NCBI RefSeq assembly: GCF_003337565.1
Contig: NZ_QPJL01000004.1
Location: 124,001 to 188,000 of the forward strand
Origin: Paracoccus lutimaris
Lineage (GTDB): Bacteria; Pseudomonadota; Alphaproteobacteria; Rhodobacterales; Rhodobacteraceae
Direction of reading: 5' to 3'
Length of the DNA stretch: 64,000 nt
The translations under genes were made by a program, and so were the position numbers. Shown here in pieces: positions 9,593-19,285 of the stretch (position 1 is its first letter; each line of letters starts with the position of its first letter). The notes below the pieces were generated by a model. It was not told the DNA's origin and did not search any database. It saw only the letters and a list, made by a program, of their open reading frames with translations.

Positions 9593-10612
9593 ATGACGGC
9601 GCTGAACCAATATCAACGGCTCGAGGCCGCAGGCATCTGGCGCGAAACGCCGCTGGCGCAGGCCCGCGACGTCATCGTGTCCTTTGGCGATGCGACGCTG
9701 GTTCTGACCGATCCCCGTTCCGAGGTACCGCTGGCGCATTGGTCGCTGCCCGCCGTCACCCGGATCAATCCCGGCAAGACCCCTGCGCGCTATGCCCCCG
9801 GAGGCGTCGATGCCGATGAAGAACTGGAAATCGAGGACGATCTGATGATCGCCGCGATCGCCAAGCTGCATCGCGTCATCGAGGCCCGCAAACCCCATCC
9901 CGGCCGCCTGCGCGGCGGGCTGATGCTGGGGGCGGCGGCGGTCATGGCGGCGCTGGCCGTCTTCTGGGTGCCTCCGGCGCTGGTCAGGCACGCCGCCGAT
10001 GTCGCGCCCCCCGCCCAGCGCGCCGAGATCGGCCGCATGATCCTGAGCGAGATCGCCAAGACAACCGGCAGCCCCTGCTCGCGCCCGGCGGGCGATATGG
10101 TGCGCAAGAAACTGGCACAGCGCCTGATCGGGCCGGATGCGCAGATCGAGATTGTGCCCGCCACCCTGCGCGGCGCGCTACAACTGCCCGGTCCGGTCAC
10201 GGTGATCGGCGAGGATCTGATCGCGGGACAGGTCACCCCTGAGGTCGCGGCCGGTCACATCCTTGCCGCGCAGGCCACGGCGATCAAGGCCCCGCCCTTG
10301 CTGGGCGCGCTGCGCCATGCCGGGCCGCGCGCGACCTTTCATCTGCTGACAAACGGCACGCTGCCGGCATCATCGCTGGCCGGTTACGGTGAAAAACTGT
10401 TGGCCGCCCCGGTGCCCCGCCCCGATGACGACGTGCTGCTGGACTATTTCGCCCGTGCCGGCATTTCGAGCGAACCCTATGCCCGGTCGCTTGATCCGAC
10501 GGGCGAGGCGACGCTGGGCCTGATCGAGGCCGATCCCTTTCGCACCACCGAACCCCGCCCGGTCCTGAGCGATCGCGAATGGGTGGCCCTGCAGGAGATC
10601 TGCGACCAGTGA
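9593..10612 (+). CDS. Hypothetical protein with one membrane segment
   Basis: I do not recognise the family. The 339-residue protein has a soluble N-terminal domain of about 90 residues (FGDATLVLTDPRSEVPLAHW, acidic DADEELEIEDDLM), which may be a phosphopeptide- or lipid-binding-like beta domain. One transmembrane helix follows at about residues 107-128, then an external domain of roughly 200 residues ending in DREWVALQEICDQ. The external part resembles inactive peptidase-like domains (GVI-like gate EDLIAGQVTPEVAAGHILA), but no HExxH or other catalytic motif is present. It stands alone 256 bp after rpoH, and that gap shows no gene. Confidence 0.7.
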   Translation: MTALNQYQRLEAAGIWRETPLAQARDVIVSFGDATLVLTDPRSEVPLAHWSLPAVTRINPGKTPARYAPGGVDADEELEIEDDLMIAAIAKLHRVIEARKPHPGRLRGGLMLGAAAVMAALAVFWVPPALVRHAADVAPPAQRAEIGRMILSEIAKTTGSPCSRPAGDMVRKKLAQRLIGPDAQIEIVPATLRGALQLPGPVTVIGEDLIAGQVTPEVAAGHILAAQATAIKAPPLLGALRHAGPRATFHLLTNGTLPASSLAGYGEKLLAAPVPRPDDDVLLDYFARAGISSEPYARSLDPTGEATLGLIEADPFRTTEPRPVLSDREWVALQEICDQ

Positions 10613-10736
10613 TCTGCTGGCCAAGGGCGCTGCATCACCACACAAGCGGCAGTCGCAGCCCCCTTATGAAAGCTCCGAACGCCAACCGCGTACAGGGCAA
10701 CGCCATTCCCGAACTGCCCGCCAAGGTGCAGCCGCG

Positions 10737-12044
10737 TCAGCGCGGATAGGCATCCTTGAACCCGGCGCGGCGGATGCTGTCCATCGCCTTGACGATGGAC
10801 TGTCGGTCATTGAAGGGCCCGGCCATGATGTACTGCACCGCGCGTGTGCCGACCTTGTCCTTGCCGCGCAACACCGGATAGCCCATGGCAGCGATGGCCT
10901 GCGCCACGCGATCCGCATTCGCGGCATCGGCATAGGTCCCGACCTGAACATAGCGCGCGCCGGCAGGGATCATCATGCCACCCGTGGACGGTGCAGCCTC
11001 GGGCTTGGGTTTGGCGACGACCGCAGCCGGGGCGGACGGGGTCTGAGCAGCAGGAGCCTCGGCAGCAGGCATTGTGGCAGCGGGTACGGTCGCAGCGGGC
11101 GTTTTCGCAGCCGGAGCCTTGGCCGCAGGTTTCTCAGATGCAGGCGCTTTTTCAGCAGGCTTTTTCGGGACAGCTTGCGGCTGGGGCTTGTCCTTGGCGC
11201 CGGCATCGGCAGGCCTGGGCGCGGTTTCCTGATCGGGCTTGGCGGCGGCAGGCTTCGCCGGCTCGGATTTGGGCGCGATTGCAGCCTCGGCAACCTTTGG
11301 CTTGGCGGGGGGCTCGGCCTTGGGCGAGGTCGCAGAGCGAACCTCAGGCACCGCTGCAGCCGGCATTTCCGGGCTGGTCGCAGCAGGCGTTTCGCCGGCA
11401 GGTTCGGGGTTCTGGATACTGTCCACCGGGCGGATGAAGGTCAGGCGTGACAGATCCGCAGCCGGCAATGAATCGCAATAGCCCTGGCTTGGATCGGTTG
11501 CCAGCGCGCCGGGATTGGCCGTGCCGTCATAGCCCAGCAGTTCGCACAGCCGCTTGTTGGGCTGCAATGCCTCGCCCATGCTGCGGCGCATGTCGGGCGC
11601 GGCAGCCAGCGCCGCCTTGAGCGCATCGCCGGGGGCCGAGGAAATATCCGGCTCGGGTCCCATATCGGGCAATTTTTCCATCGGCGTGGGATCGCTGGCC
11701 AATTCGCCGGGGCGCAGATTGGTCAGGACCGTTTCGGCCAGCGCCTCTTCCAGCAATTCGGCGCGCGAGCGTCCGGCATCGGGGTCCAGCACCTTGAGCT
11801 TGGGCTTGCCGTCCAGCCCGCGCGCGGACAGCGTCGGCGGATAGCCGCAGATGGGCGAGCCATCGCGCGAGACCCGCGCCTTCCATTCCCCGGTTTCCTC
11901 GTCGCGCAGGAACACGCAGCCCTTGCTGTCAATATACTGACGCGAGGAGAAATCCGCCGGCGGCATTTCCGCCGGCCGGTAATCCAGCGCCAGCGCAACA
12001 CCCGGCATCAGCAAAACCAGCATTACCCGCAGCATCAGCAGCAT
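10737..12044 (-). CDS. SPOR domain-containing exported protein
   Basis: The 435-residue protein begins with a signal peptide (MLLMLRVMLVLLMPGVALAL). A globular part of about 200 residues (KGCVFLRDEETGEWKARVSR, several cysteines) is followed by a long Pro/Ala/Lys linker at residues about 215-355. The C-terminal SPOR domain (GARYVQVGTYADAANADRVA to the end) binds peptidoglycan stripped of stem peptides at division sites. Rhodobacteral homologues carry the same N-terminal cysteine-bearing part; its role is unknown. It is the gene after upp on the same strand, 71 bp away, and is probably transcribed separately. Confidence 0.85.
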   Translation of the reverse strand: MLLMLRVMLVLLMPGVALALDYRPAEMPPADFSSRQYIDSKGCVFLRDEETGEWKARVSRDGSPICGYPPTLSARGLDGKPKLKVLDPDAGRSRAELLEEALAETVLTNLRPGELASDPTPMEKLPDMGPEPDISSAPGDALKAALAAAPDMRRSMGEALQPNKRLCELLGYDGTANPGALATDPSQGYCDSLPAADLSRLTFIRPVDSIQNPEPAGETPAATSPEMPAAAVPEVRSATSPKAEPPAKPKVAEAAIAPKSEPAKPAAAKPDQETAPRPADAGAKDKPQPQAVPKKPAEKAPASEKPAAKAPAAKTPAATVPAATMPAAEAPAAQTPSAPAAVVAKPKPEAAPSTGGMMIPAGARYVQVGTYADAANADRVAQAIAAMGYPVLRGKDKVGTRAVQYIMAGPFNDRQSIVKAMDSIRRAGFKDAYPR

Positions 12045-12115
12045 CGTCCCAATCCCGAATCGGCCATCTCGCCTAGGGATAGAACAAAAGCAGTGAAGGC
12101 GCGGTTAACGCGGGA

Positions 12116-12751
12116 CTATTTCGTGCCGAACATGCGGTCGCCCGCATCCCCCAGACCCGGAACGATATAGCCGTGATCGTCCAGCCGCTCGTCCAGTGCG
12201 GCGGTGACGATGGGCACGTCGGGATGGGCCAGACGCATCCGTTCGACCCCTTCAGGCGAGGCCAGAAGGCACAGGAATCGCAGGTTTTTCGCGCCCGCCT
12301 TTTTCAGCAGGTCGATAGCCACGACCGAGGAATTCCCGGTCGCAAGCATCGGGTCGACGACGATGGTCATGCGCTCGTCCAGACCGCTTGGTACCTTGGA
12401 ATAATATTGCACCGGCTGCAGCGTCTCGGGGTCGCGGTAAAGACCGATAAAGCCCACACGCGCCGCCGGGATCAGTTCCAAAATCCCGTCCAGAAGCCCG
12501 TTCCCGGCCCGCAGGATCGAGATCAGCGCCAGCTTCTTGCCCTCAAGCACGGGGGCATCCATTTCGCAAAGCGGGGTCTCGATGCGGGTCGTAGTCATCT
12601 CCAGCTCGCGCGTGATCTCATAGGCCAGAAGCAGGCTGATTTCGCGCAGCAGCCGGCGGAATCCGGCGGTCGAGGTCGATTTGTCACGCATCAGCGTCAG
12701 CTTGTGCTGCACCAGCGGATGATCGACGATGGTCAGATGCGGTTGGGTCAT
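12116..12751 (-). CDS. upp: Uracil phosphoribosyltransferase
   Basis: The 211-residue enzyme converts uracil and PRPP to UMP. The PRPP site [20 protein letters not shown] and the uracil-binding C-terminus [15 protein letters not shown] are both intact, and length is normal. It closes the cdd-deoA-deoB-add-upp salvage operon: its ATG overlaps the add stop by four bases. Uracil released by thymidine/uridine phosphorolysis by DeoA is thus recovered by the last enzyme of the same mRNA. Confidence 0.98.
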   Translation of the reverse strand: MTQPHLTIVDHPLVQHKLTLMRDKSTSTAGFRRLLREISLLLAYEITRELEMTTTRIETPLCEMDAPVLEGKKLALISILRAGNGLLDGILELIPAARVGFIGLYRDPETLQPVQYYSKVPSGLDERMTIVVDPMLATGNSSVVAIDLLKKAGAKNLRFLCLLASPEGVERMRLAHPDVPIVTAALDERLDDHGYIVPGLGDAGDRMFGTK

Positions 12752-13716
12752 GTCAGGTCCTTTCGCAGACGCGTCTTTGTTGTCTCGTCGCAGAATGCCG
12801 CATCGACCGCCCAGAGGTTCATCTGGCGGAACTCATCCTCGGCCCAGCCGAAATGATCTGCAAGCATCTGATATTCATGGGAAAGCGTAGTGTGAAAAAA
12901 CGGCGGATCGTCGGTCGAGACGGTCACGCGCGCACCCGCATCGGCAAGCCGCGCGATGGGATGGGCACCCCAGCCCCGGACCGCGCCAAGCGCCACGTTT
13001 GAGCCGGGACAGACCTCAAGCGTGACCTCACGCTGGGCCAGTTCATGCATGAGGTCCACGTCCTCGGAGGCGCGGATGCCATGGCCGATGCGGGTGACGC
13101 CCAAGGACAGCGCATCGCGCACCGATTCCGGGCCGCCCCATTCGCCGGCATGGGCAGTCAGACCCAGCCCCGCCTCGCGCGCGCAGTCATAGGACCAGGC
13201 GAAATCGCGAAGATTGCCGAAATCCTCGGCGCCGCCGATGCCAAGGCCGGTGACCCAGCCGCCGGCGGTTTCCGCCGCGCAGATCGCGGTCTTGCGGGCG
13301 CGGTCGGGGCCGAAATGGCGGATCGCGGTCAGGATGGCGCGGCTGGCGATGCCGCCCCGCTCGGCCGCCTGCGCGGCCTCCTCCATCGCGGCCAGATAGT
13401 CGCGCCACGCCACCAGATCGCCGCCGCCGCAGAACTCGGGCGAGACGAACAGCTCGGCATAGATCGCGCCATGTTCGGCGCATTCGCCCAGCACTTCGGT
13501 CAGCAGCCGCGCATAGTCGCGCGGCGTGGTCAGGACCGAGGTCGCCGCCTCATAGACGCGCAGAAAATCATGGAAATTCTGGTAGCTATAGGCGCCATTG
13601 GCATCAAAGATGCCGCTCAGGTCCTGCTTTTTCTCGGCGGCAAGGCTGCGGATCAGGGCCGGGGGGGCGGCGCCCTCGATATGCAGGTGCAGTTCGATCT
13701 TTTTCAAGGCGGTCAT
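12748..13716 (-). CDS. add: Adenosine deaminase
   Basis: The 322-residue metal-dependent hydrolase deaminates adenosine to inosine (and the deoxy form). The zinc ligands sit in ELHLHIEGA at the N-terminus and [20 protein letters not shown] and [11 protein letters not shown] supply the other active-site residues. The ATG at 13716 overlaps the deoB stop by ATGA and gives the normal N-terminus [12 protein letters not shown]; the frame is open far upstream but antisense-like there. It may also act on adenine, since bacterial Add and adenine deaminase are similar. Confidence 0.95.
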   Translation of the reverse strand: MTALKKIELHLHIEGAAPPALIRSLAAEKKQDLSGIFDANGAYSYQNFHDFLRVYEAATSVLTTPRDYARLLTEVLGECAEHGAIYAELFVSPEFCGGGDLVAWRDYLAAMEEAAQAAERGGIASRAILTAIRHFGPDRARKTAICAAETAGGWVTGLGIGGAEDFGNLRDFAWSYDCAREAGLGLTAHAGEWGGPESVRDALSLGVTRIGHGIRASEDVDLMHELAQREVTLEVCPGSNVALGAVRGWGAHPIARLADAGARVTVSTDDPPFFHTTLSHEYQMLADHFGWAEDEFRQMNLWAVDAAFCDETTKTRLRKDLT

Positions 13717-14912
13717 AGGAACGACTTTCCGGGTCCGACGGGGGGCAGGTCCAGATGGGCGGCAATCGAGGCCGCGATATCGGCAAAACCGACCTGTCCA
13801 ATCCCGCGCGCGCCATGGCCCCAGCCCAGCACCGGCACGCGTTCGCGGGTGTGGTCGGTGCCGGACCATGTCGGGTCGTTGCCGTGATCGGCGGTGAAGA
13901 TCGCCAGATCGCCCGGACGCAGCCGCGCGATCAGCGCCCCCGCGACGCCATCGAACCATTCCAGCGCCGAGGCGTAACCCGCCACGTCCCGGCGATGGCC
14001 GTAAACGCTGTCGAATTCGACGAAATTGGCGAATGTCAGGCTGCCCGGCTCGGCGGTTTCGCCCAAGGTCAGCAGATGCCCGGCCAGATCGGCATCGGAC
14101 TTGCCCTTGTGCAGCTTGCCGATGCCGCGATGCGAAAAGATGTCGCCGATCTTGCCGATGGCATGGGTCGGGCGCCCTGCCCCCAAAGCGGCGTCCAGAA
14201 TCGTCGTGCCGGGGGGCGCGATGGCATAGTCGCGGCGGTTCGGGGTGCGGGTGAATGCCCCCTTGGTCCCGATGAAAGGCCGCGCGATCACGCGGCCCAC
14301 GCGCATCGGATGGACGATCGCCGCCACATCCTGACACAGCCGGTACAGCCGTTCGAGGCCGAAAAGCTCTTCATGCGCGGCGATCTGCAGGACGCTGTCG
14401 GCCGAGGTATAGCAGATCGGCCAGCCGGTCTGGACATGGCGCGCGCCCAGACGCTCGATGACCTCGGTTCCCGAGGCATGCTCGTCGCCCAGGATGCCCT
14501 CGGTTCCGGCGGCCTGCGCGATGCGCGCGGAAAGATCGGGCGGAAAGGACGGCTGGGTGTCGGGGAAATAATGCCAGTCCCATGGCACCGGCACGCCAGC
14601 GATTTCCCAATGCCCCGAAGGCGTGTCCTTGCCGCGCGAAATCTCGGTCGCGGCGCCCCAGAGGCCCTGCGAGGTCGCGCCAAGACCGGGTGCCTCCGCG
14701 CCACTGGCCAGACGGATCGCGGCCCCCAGCCCCAGCGCGTCAAGGTTCGGCATGCGCAGCGGCTGGCACGCCTTGGCCTGCGCCTGCGCGATATGGGCCA
14801 GTGTATTGGCGCCGGTATCGGGGCGGCCGTCGTTGAAATACTCGGCGGCATCCGGGGCACCGCCGATGCCCACGGAATCCATCACGATCAGAAAGGCGCG
14901 TCGGTCGGTCAT
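13713..14912 (-). CDS. deoB: Phosphopentomutase
   Basis: The 399-residue alkaline-phosphatase-fold enzyme interconverts (deoxy)ribose 1-phosphate and 5-phosphate. It has the metal-site start FLIVMDSVGIGGAPDA, the inserted cap domain, and the C-terminal DLAIFTADHGNDPTWSGTDHTRE motif with the second metal site. It uses the sugar phosphates made by DeoA. Both its start and its stop are 4-nt overlaps with neighbours, giving tight coupling within the operon. Confidence 0.97.
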   Translation of the reverse strand: MTDRRAFLIVMDSVGIGGAPDAAEYFNDGRPDTGANTLAHIAQAQAKACQPLRMPNLDALGLGAAIRLASGAEAPGLGATSQGLWGAATEISRGKDTPSGHWEIAGVPVPWDWHYFPDTQPSFPPDLSARIAQAAGTEGILGDEHASGTEVIERLGARHVQTGWPICYTSADSVLQIAAHEELFGLERLYRLCQDVAAIVHPMRVGRVIARPFIGTKGAFTRTPNRRDYAIAPPGTTILDAALGAGRPTHAIGKIGDIFSHRGIGKLHKGKSDADLAGHLLTLGETAEPGSLTFANFVEFDSVYGHRRDVAGYASALEWFDGVAGALIARLRPGDLAIFTADHGNDPTWSGTDHTRERVPVLGWGHGARGIGQVGFADIAASIAAHLDLPPVGPGKSFL

Positions 14913-16192
14913 GGCGATACCTCGCTGCGGATCAATGGTCCCGGTCCGGGCCCGTCGCCCATCAGATAGGCGGACTGGATGGTGGCAATGGCGGCCTCGG
15001 CCGCCGGTTCGGACGCCGCATGCACCAGCGCAAGCGGCCGATCCGGGCCGGCCTCTTCGCCGATACGCAGCAGATCCGCAAGCCCCACCCTTGGGTCAAT
15101 GCGGTCCCCGGCATGAAGCCGCCCGCCGCCAAGCGCCACGACCGCATGCCCCAGCGCCTCGGTGTCGATGGCGGCGACGCGGCCATGACCGGGAACGGCA
15201 CGGATGACCGGCGCGGAGGGAAGATGGCGGTCGGCGTTTTCCAGCAGATCGGCAGGCCCGCCTTGGGCCACGACCATGCGGGCGAAGCGCTCGGCCGCAA
15301 GGCCGGTTTCCAGCGCCCGTTCGGCCCCGTCCGCCAGCCCCGCCAGCCGCAGACAGGCCGAGGACAGCGCCAGAGACAGATCGCGCAACGCGCCCCCCTC
15401 GCCCTTCAGCGCGGCAATCGCCGCGCGCAGCTCCAGCGCATTTCCGGCGGCGCGGGCCAGCGGCTGGTCCATGTCGGTGACATAGGCGCGGGTCCGGCAG
15501 CCCGCTCCTTCGGCGGTATCGACCAGTGCGCGGGCCAGCACCTGCGCGGCATCCATGCTGCGCAGGAACGCTCCGCTGCCCTGCTTGACGTCCAGAACCA
15601 GCGCATCCAGCCCCGCCGCCAGCTTTTTCGACAGGATCGAGGCAGTGATCAGGTCGATCGAGCCCACGGTCGCGGATTCGTCGCGGATCGCGTAAAGCCG
15701 CGCATCGGCCGGCGCCAGATCGCGCCCCGCCGCGACAATGGCGCAGCCCTCATCGGCAACGATGCGGCGGAACTCGTCCTCGCTCAGCGCGGTGCGGAAA
15801 CCGGGGATCGCCTCAAGCTTGTCCAGCGTGCCGCCGGTATGGCCAAGGCCCCGCCCCGAGATCATCGGCACATAGCCACCGCAGGCCGCGACCAGCGGCG
15901 CCAGGATCAGGCTGACCGTATCGCCGATGCCGCCGGTCGAATGCTTGTCCACCACCGGCCCCGGCAGGTCCCAGCGCATCACCTTGCCGCTGTCGCGCAT
16001 GGCGCGGGTCAGCGCCACCCGCCCCGCCGCGTCCAGCCCGCGCGTCAGCACCGCCATGGCAAAGGCCCCGGCCTGCGCATCGCTGACCGAGCCATCCGCC
16101 AGACCGCGCGCGATCAGGCCCGCGCCCGCCGCATTGAGCCCGCGCCCGTCGCGGACCCCCGCAATGATGGGACGCGGATCGGCTGGCGTCAT
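14909..16192 (-). CDS. deoA: Thymidine phosphorylase
   Basis: The 427-residue enzyme cleaves thymidine (and deoxyuridine) to base and deoxyribose 1-phosphate. The signature SGRGLGHTGGTLDKLEAIPG is intact, and the phosphate-binding DKHSTGGIGDTVSL is present. The C-terminal domain, with GHAVVALGGGRLHAGDRIDP, is complete. It is the second gene of the salvage operon; its ATG overlaps the cdd stop at 16189-16192. Confidence 0.97.
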   Translation of the reverse strand: MTPADPRPIIAGVRDGRGLNAAGAGLIARGLADGSVSDAQAGAFAMAVLTRGLDAAGRVALTRAMRDSGKVMRWDLPGPVVDKHSTGGIGDTVSLILAPLVAACGGYVPMISGRGLGHTGGTLDKLEAIPGFRTALSEDEFRRIVADEGCAIVAAGRDLAPADARLYAIRDESATVGSIDLITASILSKKLAAGLDALVLDVKQGSGAFLRSMDAAQVLARALVDTAEGAGCRTRAYVTDMDQPLARAAGNALELRAAIAALKGEGGALRDLSLALSSACLRLAGLADGAERALETGLAAERFARMVVAQGGPADLLENADRHLPSAPVIRAVPGHGRVAAIDTEALGHAVVALGGGRLHAGDRIDPRVGLADLLRIGEEAGPDRPLALVHAASEPAAEAAIATIQSAYLMGDGPGPGPLIRSEVSP

Positions 16193-16584
16193 TCGTTGCC
16201 CGACATATGCGAGATGTCAAAGCGGCCCGGCAGCAGCTCGCCAATGGTGGTGGCCAGCGTGACGCCCCCCGTGGTCGCCAGCAGGACCGGGGTGTCCGCG
16301 CGGCCGAACTCGGCCAGTTTCTGGCGGCAGCCGCCGCAGGGCGGCACCGGGCTGGGACTGTCGGCGATGACGGCGACCTCGACCAGCTCGGTCTCGCCGC
16401 TGGCGACCATCAGGGCGATGGCTCCGGCCTCGGCGCAGGTGCCCTCGGGATAGGCGACATTCTCGACATTGCAGCCGGCATAGATCTGGCCCGAGGCCCC
16501 GCGCACCGCCGCACCCACCTTGAATTTCGAATAGGGCGCATAGGCCCGTTCCCGCACGTCGCGCGCCGCATTCAAAAGCGTCAT
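16189..16584 (-). CDS. cdd: Cytidine deaminase
   Basis: The 131-residue homotetrameric-type enzyme converts cytidine and deoxycytidine to uridine and deoxyuridine. The zinc site is CNVENVAYPEGTCAEAGAI (His replaced by Cys, as in short Cdd proteins) with the catalytic glutamate in CAEA, and PCGGCRQKLAEF. The ATG at 16584 fits the usual N-terminus (LLNAARDVRERAYAPYSKF); a longer in-frame extension to 16818 is rejected. It heads the operon, and the 194-bp gap to divergent maeB must carry the operon promoter. Confidence 0.95.
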   Translation of the reverse strand: MTLLNAARDVRERAYAPYSKFKVGAAVRGASGQIYAGCNVENVAYPEGTCAEAGAIALMVASGETELVEVAVIADSPSPVPPCGGCRQKLAEFGRADTPVLLATTGGVTLATTIGELLPGRFDISHMSGNE

Positions 16585-16778
16585 GGCCCCGTCTTTCCCC
16601 TGCCGTATTCCGTTGCCGCCGACTTTGCGCCCGGCCAAGTGCCGATGCAAGTCTGGCGCGGCCTTGACGTGAATGCCGCCATTTTGCGGCGTGGTTCCGC
16701 CCCCTTGCGGGCAGCCCCCTGTTCGTCGCCGGAAAATTAGTTTAACGCTGAACCATCCGATCCGAGGAGGGGGCAGGC

Positions 16779-19058
16779 ATGGAAGAACGCCGGCAGGACA
16801 GCGCCAGACAAGAGGCACTTGATTATCACGAATTCCCGCGCCCGGGTAAGCTTGAGGTGCGCGCCACCAAGCCCCTTGCCAATGGCCGCGATCTGGCCCG
16901 CGCCTATTCCCCCGGCGTGGCCGAAGCCTGCCTTGAGATCAAGGCCGATCCCGCCGCCGCCGCCCGCTATACCGCACGCGGCAATCTGGTCGCCGTGGTC
17001 TCGAACGGCACCGCCGTGCTGGGTCTGGGCAATATCGGTGCCCTGGCCTCAAAGCCGGTGATGGAGGGCAAGGCGGTGCTCTTCAAGAAATTCGCCAATA
17101 TCGACTGTTTCGACATCGAGGTGAACGAGGCCAATCCCGAAAAGCTGGCCGATATCGTCACCGCGCTGGAACCCAGCTTTGGCGCCATCAACCTTGAGGA
17201 CATCAAGGCGCCGGAATGTTTCATCGTCGAAAAGCTCTGCCGCGAGCGGATGAACATCCCGGTCTTTCACGACGACCAGCACGGCACCGCCATCGTGGTG
17301 GGCGCCGCCGCGACCAACGCCCTGCATGTCGCGAAAAAGAAGTTCGAGGATATCAAGGTCGTCTCGACCGGCGGGGGTGCTGCCGGCATTGCCTGCCTGA
17401 ACATGCTGCTGAAACTGGGCGTCCGGCGCGAGAACGTCTGGCTTTGCGACATTGCCGGTCTGGTCTATCAGGGCCGGACCGAGGAAATGACCCCGCAAAA
17501 GGCCGAATTCGCCCAAGCATCCGACCTGCGCACGCTGGATCAGGTGATCGAGGGCGCCGACCTGTTCCTGGGCCTGTCGGGTCCGGGTGTCCTGAAGGCG
17601 GCGATGGTCGAAAAGATGGCCCCGCGCCCGATCGTCTTTGCCTTGGCAAACCCCACCCCCGAGATCCTGCCCGAAGAGGTGCGCGCGGTTGCCCCCGACG
17701 CGATCATCGCCACCGGCCGCAGCGACTATCCCAACCAGGTCAACAACGTCCTGTGCTTTCCCTTCATCTTCCGGGGCGCGCTGGATGTGGGCGCGACCAC
17801 CATCAATGACGAGATGGAACTGGCCTGCATCGAGGGCATTGCCGCCTTGGCCCGCGCCACCACCAGCGCCGAGGCCGCCATGGCTTACCGCGGCGAGACG
17901 CTGAGCTTTGGCCCCGACTACCTGATCCCGAAACCCTTCGATCCGCGGCTGATCGGGGTCGTCTCGACCGCCGTGGCCAAGGCCGCGATGGAAACCGGCG
18001 TCGCCACCCGCCCCATCGCCGATATCACCGCCTACAAGCGCAAGCTGGACGGTTCGGTCTTCCGCTCGGCGATGATCATGCGCCCGGTCTTCGAGGCCGC
18101 CGCCACCGTCAAGCGCCGCATCATCTTTGCCGAGGGCGAGGATGAGCGCGTGTTGCGCGCCGCCAATGCGATGATCGAGGAAACCACCGATGCGCCGATC
18201 CTGATCGGCCGTCCCGACGTCATCGAACGCCGCGCCGAGCGCGCCGGCCTGCCGATCCGCCCCGGCCGCGACTTCGAGATCGTGAACCCCGAAAACGATC
18301 CGCGCTATCGCGATTACTGGGAGACCTATCACAATCTGATGGCCCGTCAGGGCGTCACCCCCGACATCGCCCGCGCCATCATGCGCACCAACACCACCGC
18401 CATCGGCGCGATCATGGTCCATCGCGACGAGGCCGACAGCCTGATCTGCGGCACCTTCGGCCAGTATAGCTGGCATCTGAACTATGTCAGCCAGATCCTT
18501 GCCCGGGACGGGCTGCGCCCCGTCGCGGCGCTGTCCCTGATGATCCTCGAGGACGGGCCGCTGTTCATCACCGACACCCAGGTCCATCACTCACCCACCG
18601 CCGAGCAACTGGCCGATGCCGCCATCGGCGCCGCCCGCCATGTCCGCCGTTTTGGCGTGACGCCCAAAGTGGCACTGTGCAGCCATTCGCAATTCGGCAA
18701 TCAGAACACCGAATCCGGGCGCAAGATGCGCGACGCCATGGATATCCTGCATGCGCGCGAGGTGGATTTCGTCTTTGACGGCGAAATGCATGTCGACTCG
18801 GCGCTGGACCCGACCATCCGCGAGCGGATCTTCCCCGGCTCGCGTCTTGAAGGCGCGGCGAATACGCTGATCTTCTCGGGGACGGATTCGGCCTCGGGGG
18901 TCCGGAACGCGCTCAAGCTCAAGGCCAACGGGCTTGAGGTCGGGCCGATCCTGATGGGCATGGGCAACCGCGCCCATATTGTCACCCCCTCGATCACCAC
19001 GCGCGGCCTGCTGAACATGAGCGTGATCGCTGGCACCCCGGTCGGTCATTACAAGTAA
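16779..19058 (+). CDS. maeB: NADP-dependent malic enzyme with C-terminal phosphotransacetylase-like domain
   Basis: The 759-residue protein decarboxylates malate to pyruvate with NADPH production. The malic domain runs to about residue 425 ([25 protein letters not shown] for the metal site, and the NAD(P) fold [14 protein letters not shown]). The remaining part resembles phosphotransacetylase ([20 protein letters not shown] to GILMGM-type ending). In this hybrid class the C-terminal part is regulatory, with acetyl-CoA inhibition reported, rather than a working Pta. GAGGAGG lies just before the ATG. It is followed by a strong terminator. Confidence 0.96.
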   Translation: MEERRQDSARQEALDYHEFPRPGKLEVRATKPLANGRDLARAYSPGVAEACLEIKADPAAAARYTARGNLVAVVSNGTAVLGLGNIGALASKPVMEGKAVLFKKFANIDCFDIEVNEANPEKLADIVTALEPSFGAINLEDIKAPECFIVEKLCRERMNIPVFHDDQHGTAIVVGAAATNALHVAKKKFEDIKVVSTGGGAAGIACLNMLLKLGVRRENVWLCDIAGLVYQGRTEEMTPQKAEFAQASDLRTLDQVIEGADLFLGLSGPGVLKAAMVEKMAPRPIVFALANPTPEILPEEVRAVAPDAIIATGRSDYPNQVNNVLCFPFIFRGALDVGATTINDEMELACIEGIAALARATTSAEAAMAYRGETLSFGPDYLIPKPFDPRLIGVVSTAVAKAAMETGVATRPIADITAYKRKLDGSVFRSAMIMRPVFEAAATVKRRIIFAEGEDERVLRAANAMIEETTDAPILIGRPDVIERRAERAGLPIRPGRDFEIVNPENDPRYRDYWETYHNLMARQGVTPDIARAIMRTNTTAIGAIMVHRDEADSLICGTFGQYSWHLNYVSQILARDGLRPVAALSLMILEDGPLFITDTQVHHSPTAEQLADAAIGAARHVRRFGVTPKVALCSHSQFGNQNTESGRKMRDAMDILHAREVDFVFDGEMHVDSALDPTIRERIFPGSRLEGAANTLIFSGTDSASGVRNALKLKANGLEVGPILMGMGNRAHIVTPSITTRGLLNMSVIAGTPVGHYK

Positions 19059-19086
19059 GGGGCCGATTCGCCCCGCCAAGGCTATG

Positions 19087-19124
19087 AAACGCGCGCCAGT
19101 TTGCAAACTGGCGCGCGTTTTTCT
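19087..19124 (+). terminator. Rho-independent terminator after maeB
   Basis: Positions 19087-19120 form a perfect 34-bp palindrome centred on TTTGCAAA, and the right arm runs into TTTTTC. It lies 28 nt after the maeB stop. Because the left end carries A residues, it could work in both directions. Confidence 0.85.
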
Positions 19125-19285
19125 GTCCCCAGCAAAGAATTTTCCGCTTTGCAAACCAACCTCGCCGGTCTCGGCGAAATTCTGCAAAATATCGCCCTGC
19201 CCTGCCGATATTGGGCGTTAACATGCTTGCGCGAAGGCTTGGGGCGCGCCTAACTCTCGTCAACAGCTCGGGGAGGAGTGATCTG

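Noticed and set aside
17049-18590. Long minus-strand frame opposite maeB
   Set aside because: Antisense shadow of the malic enzyme; no family resemblance and low-complexity Gly/Asp composition.
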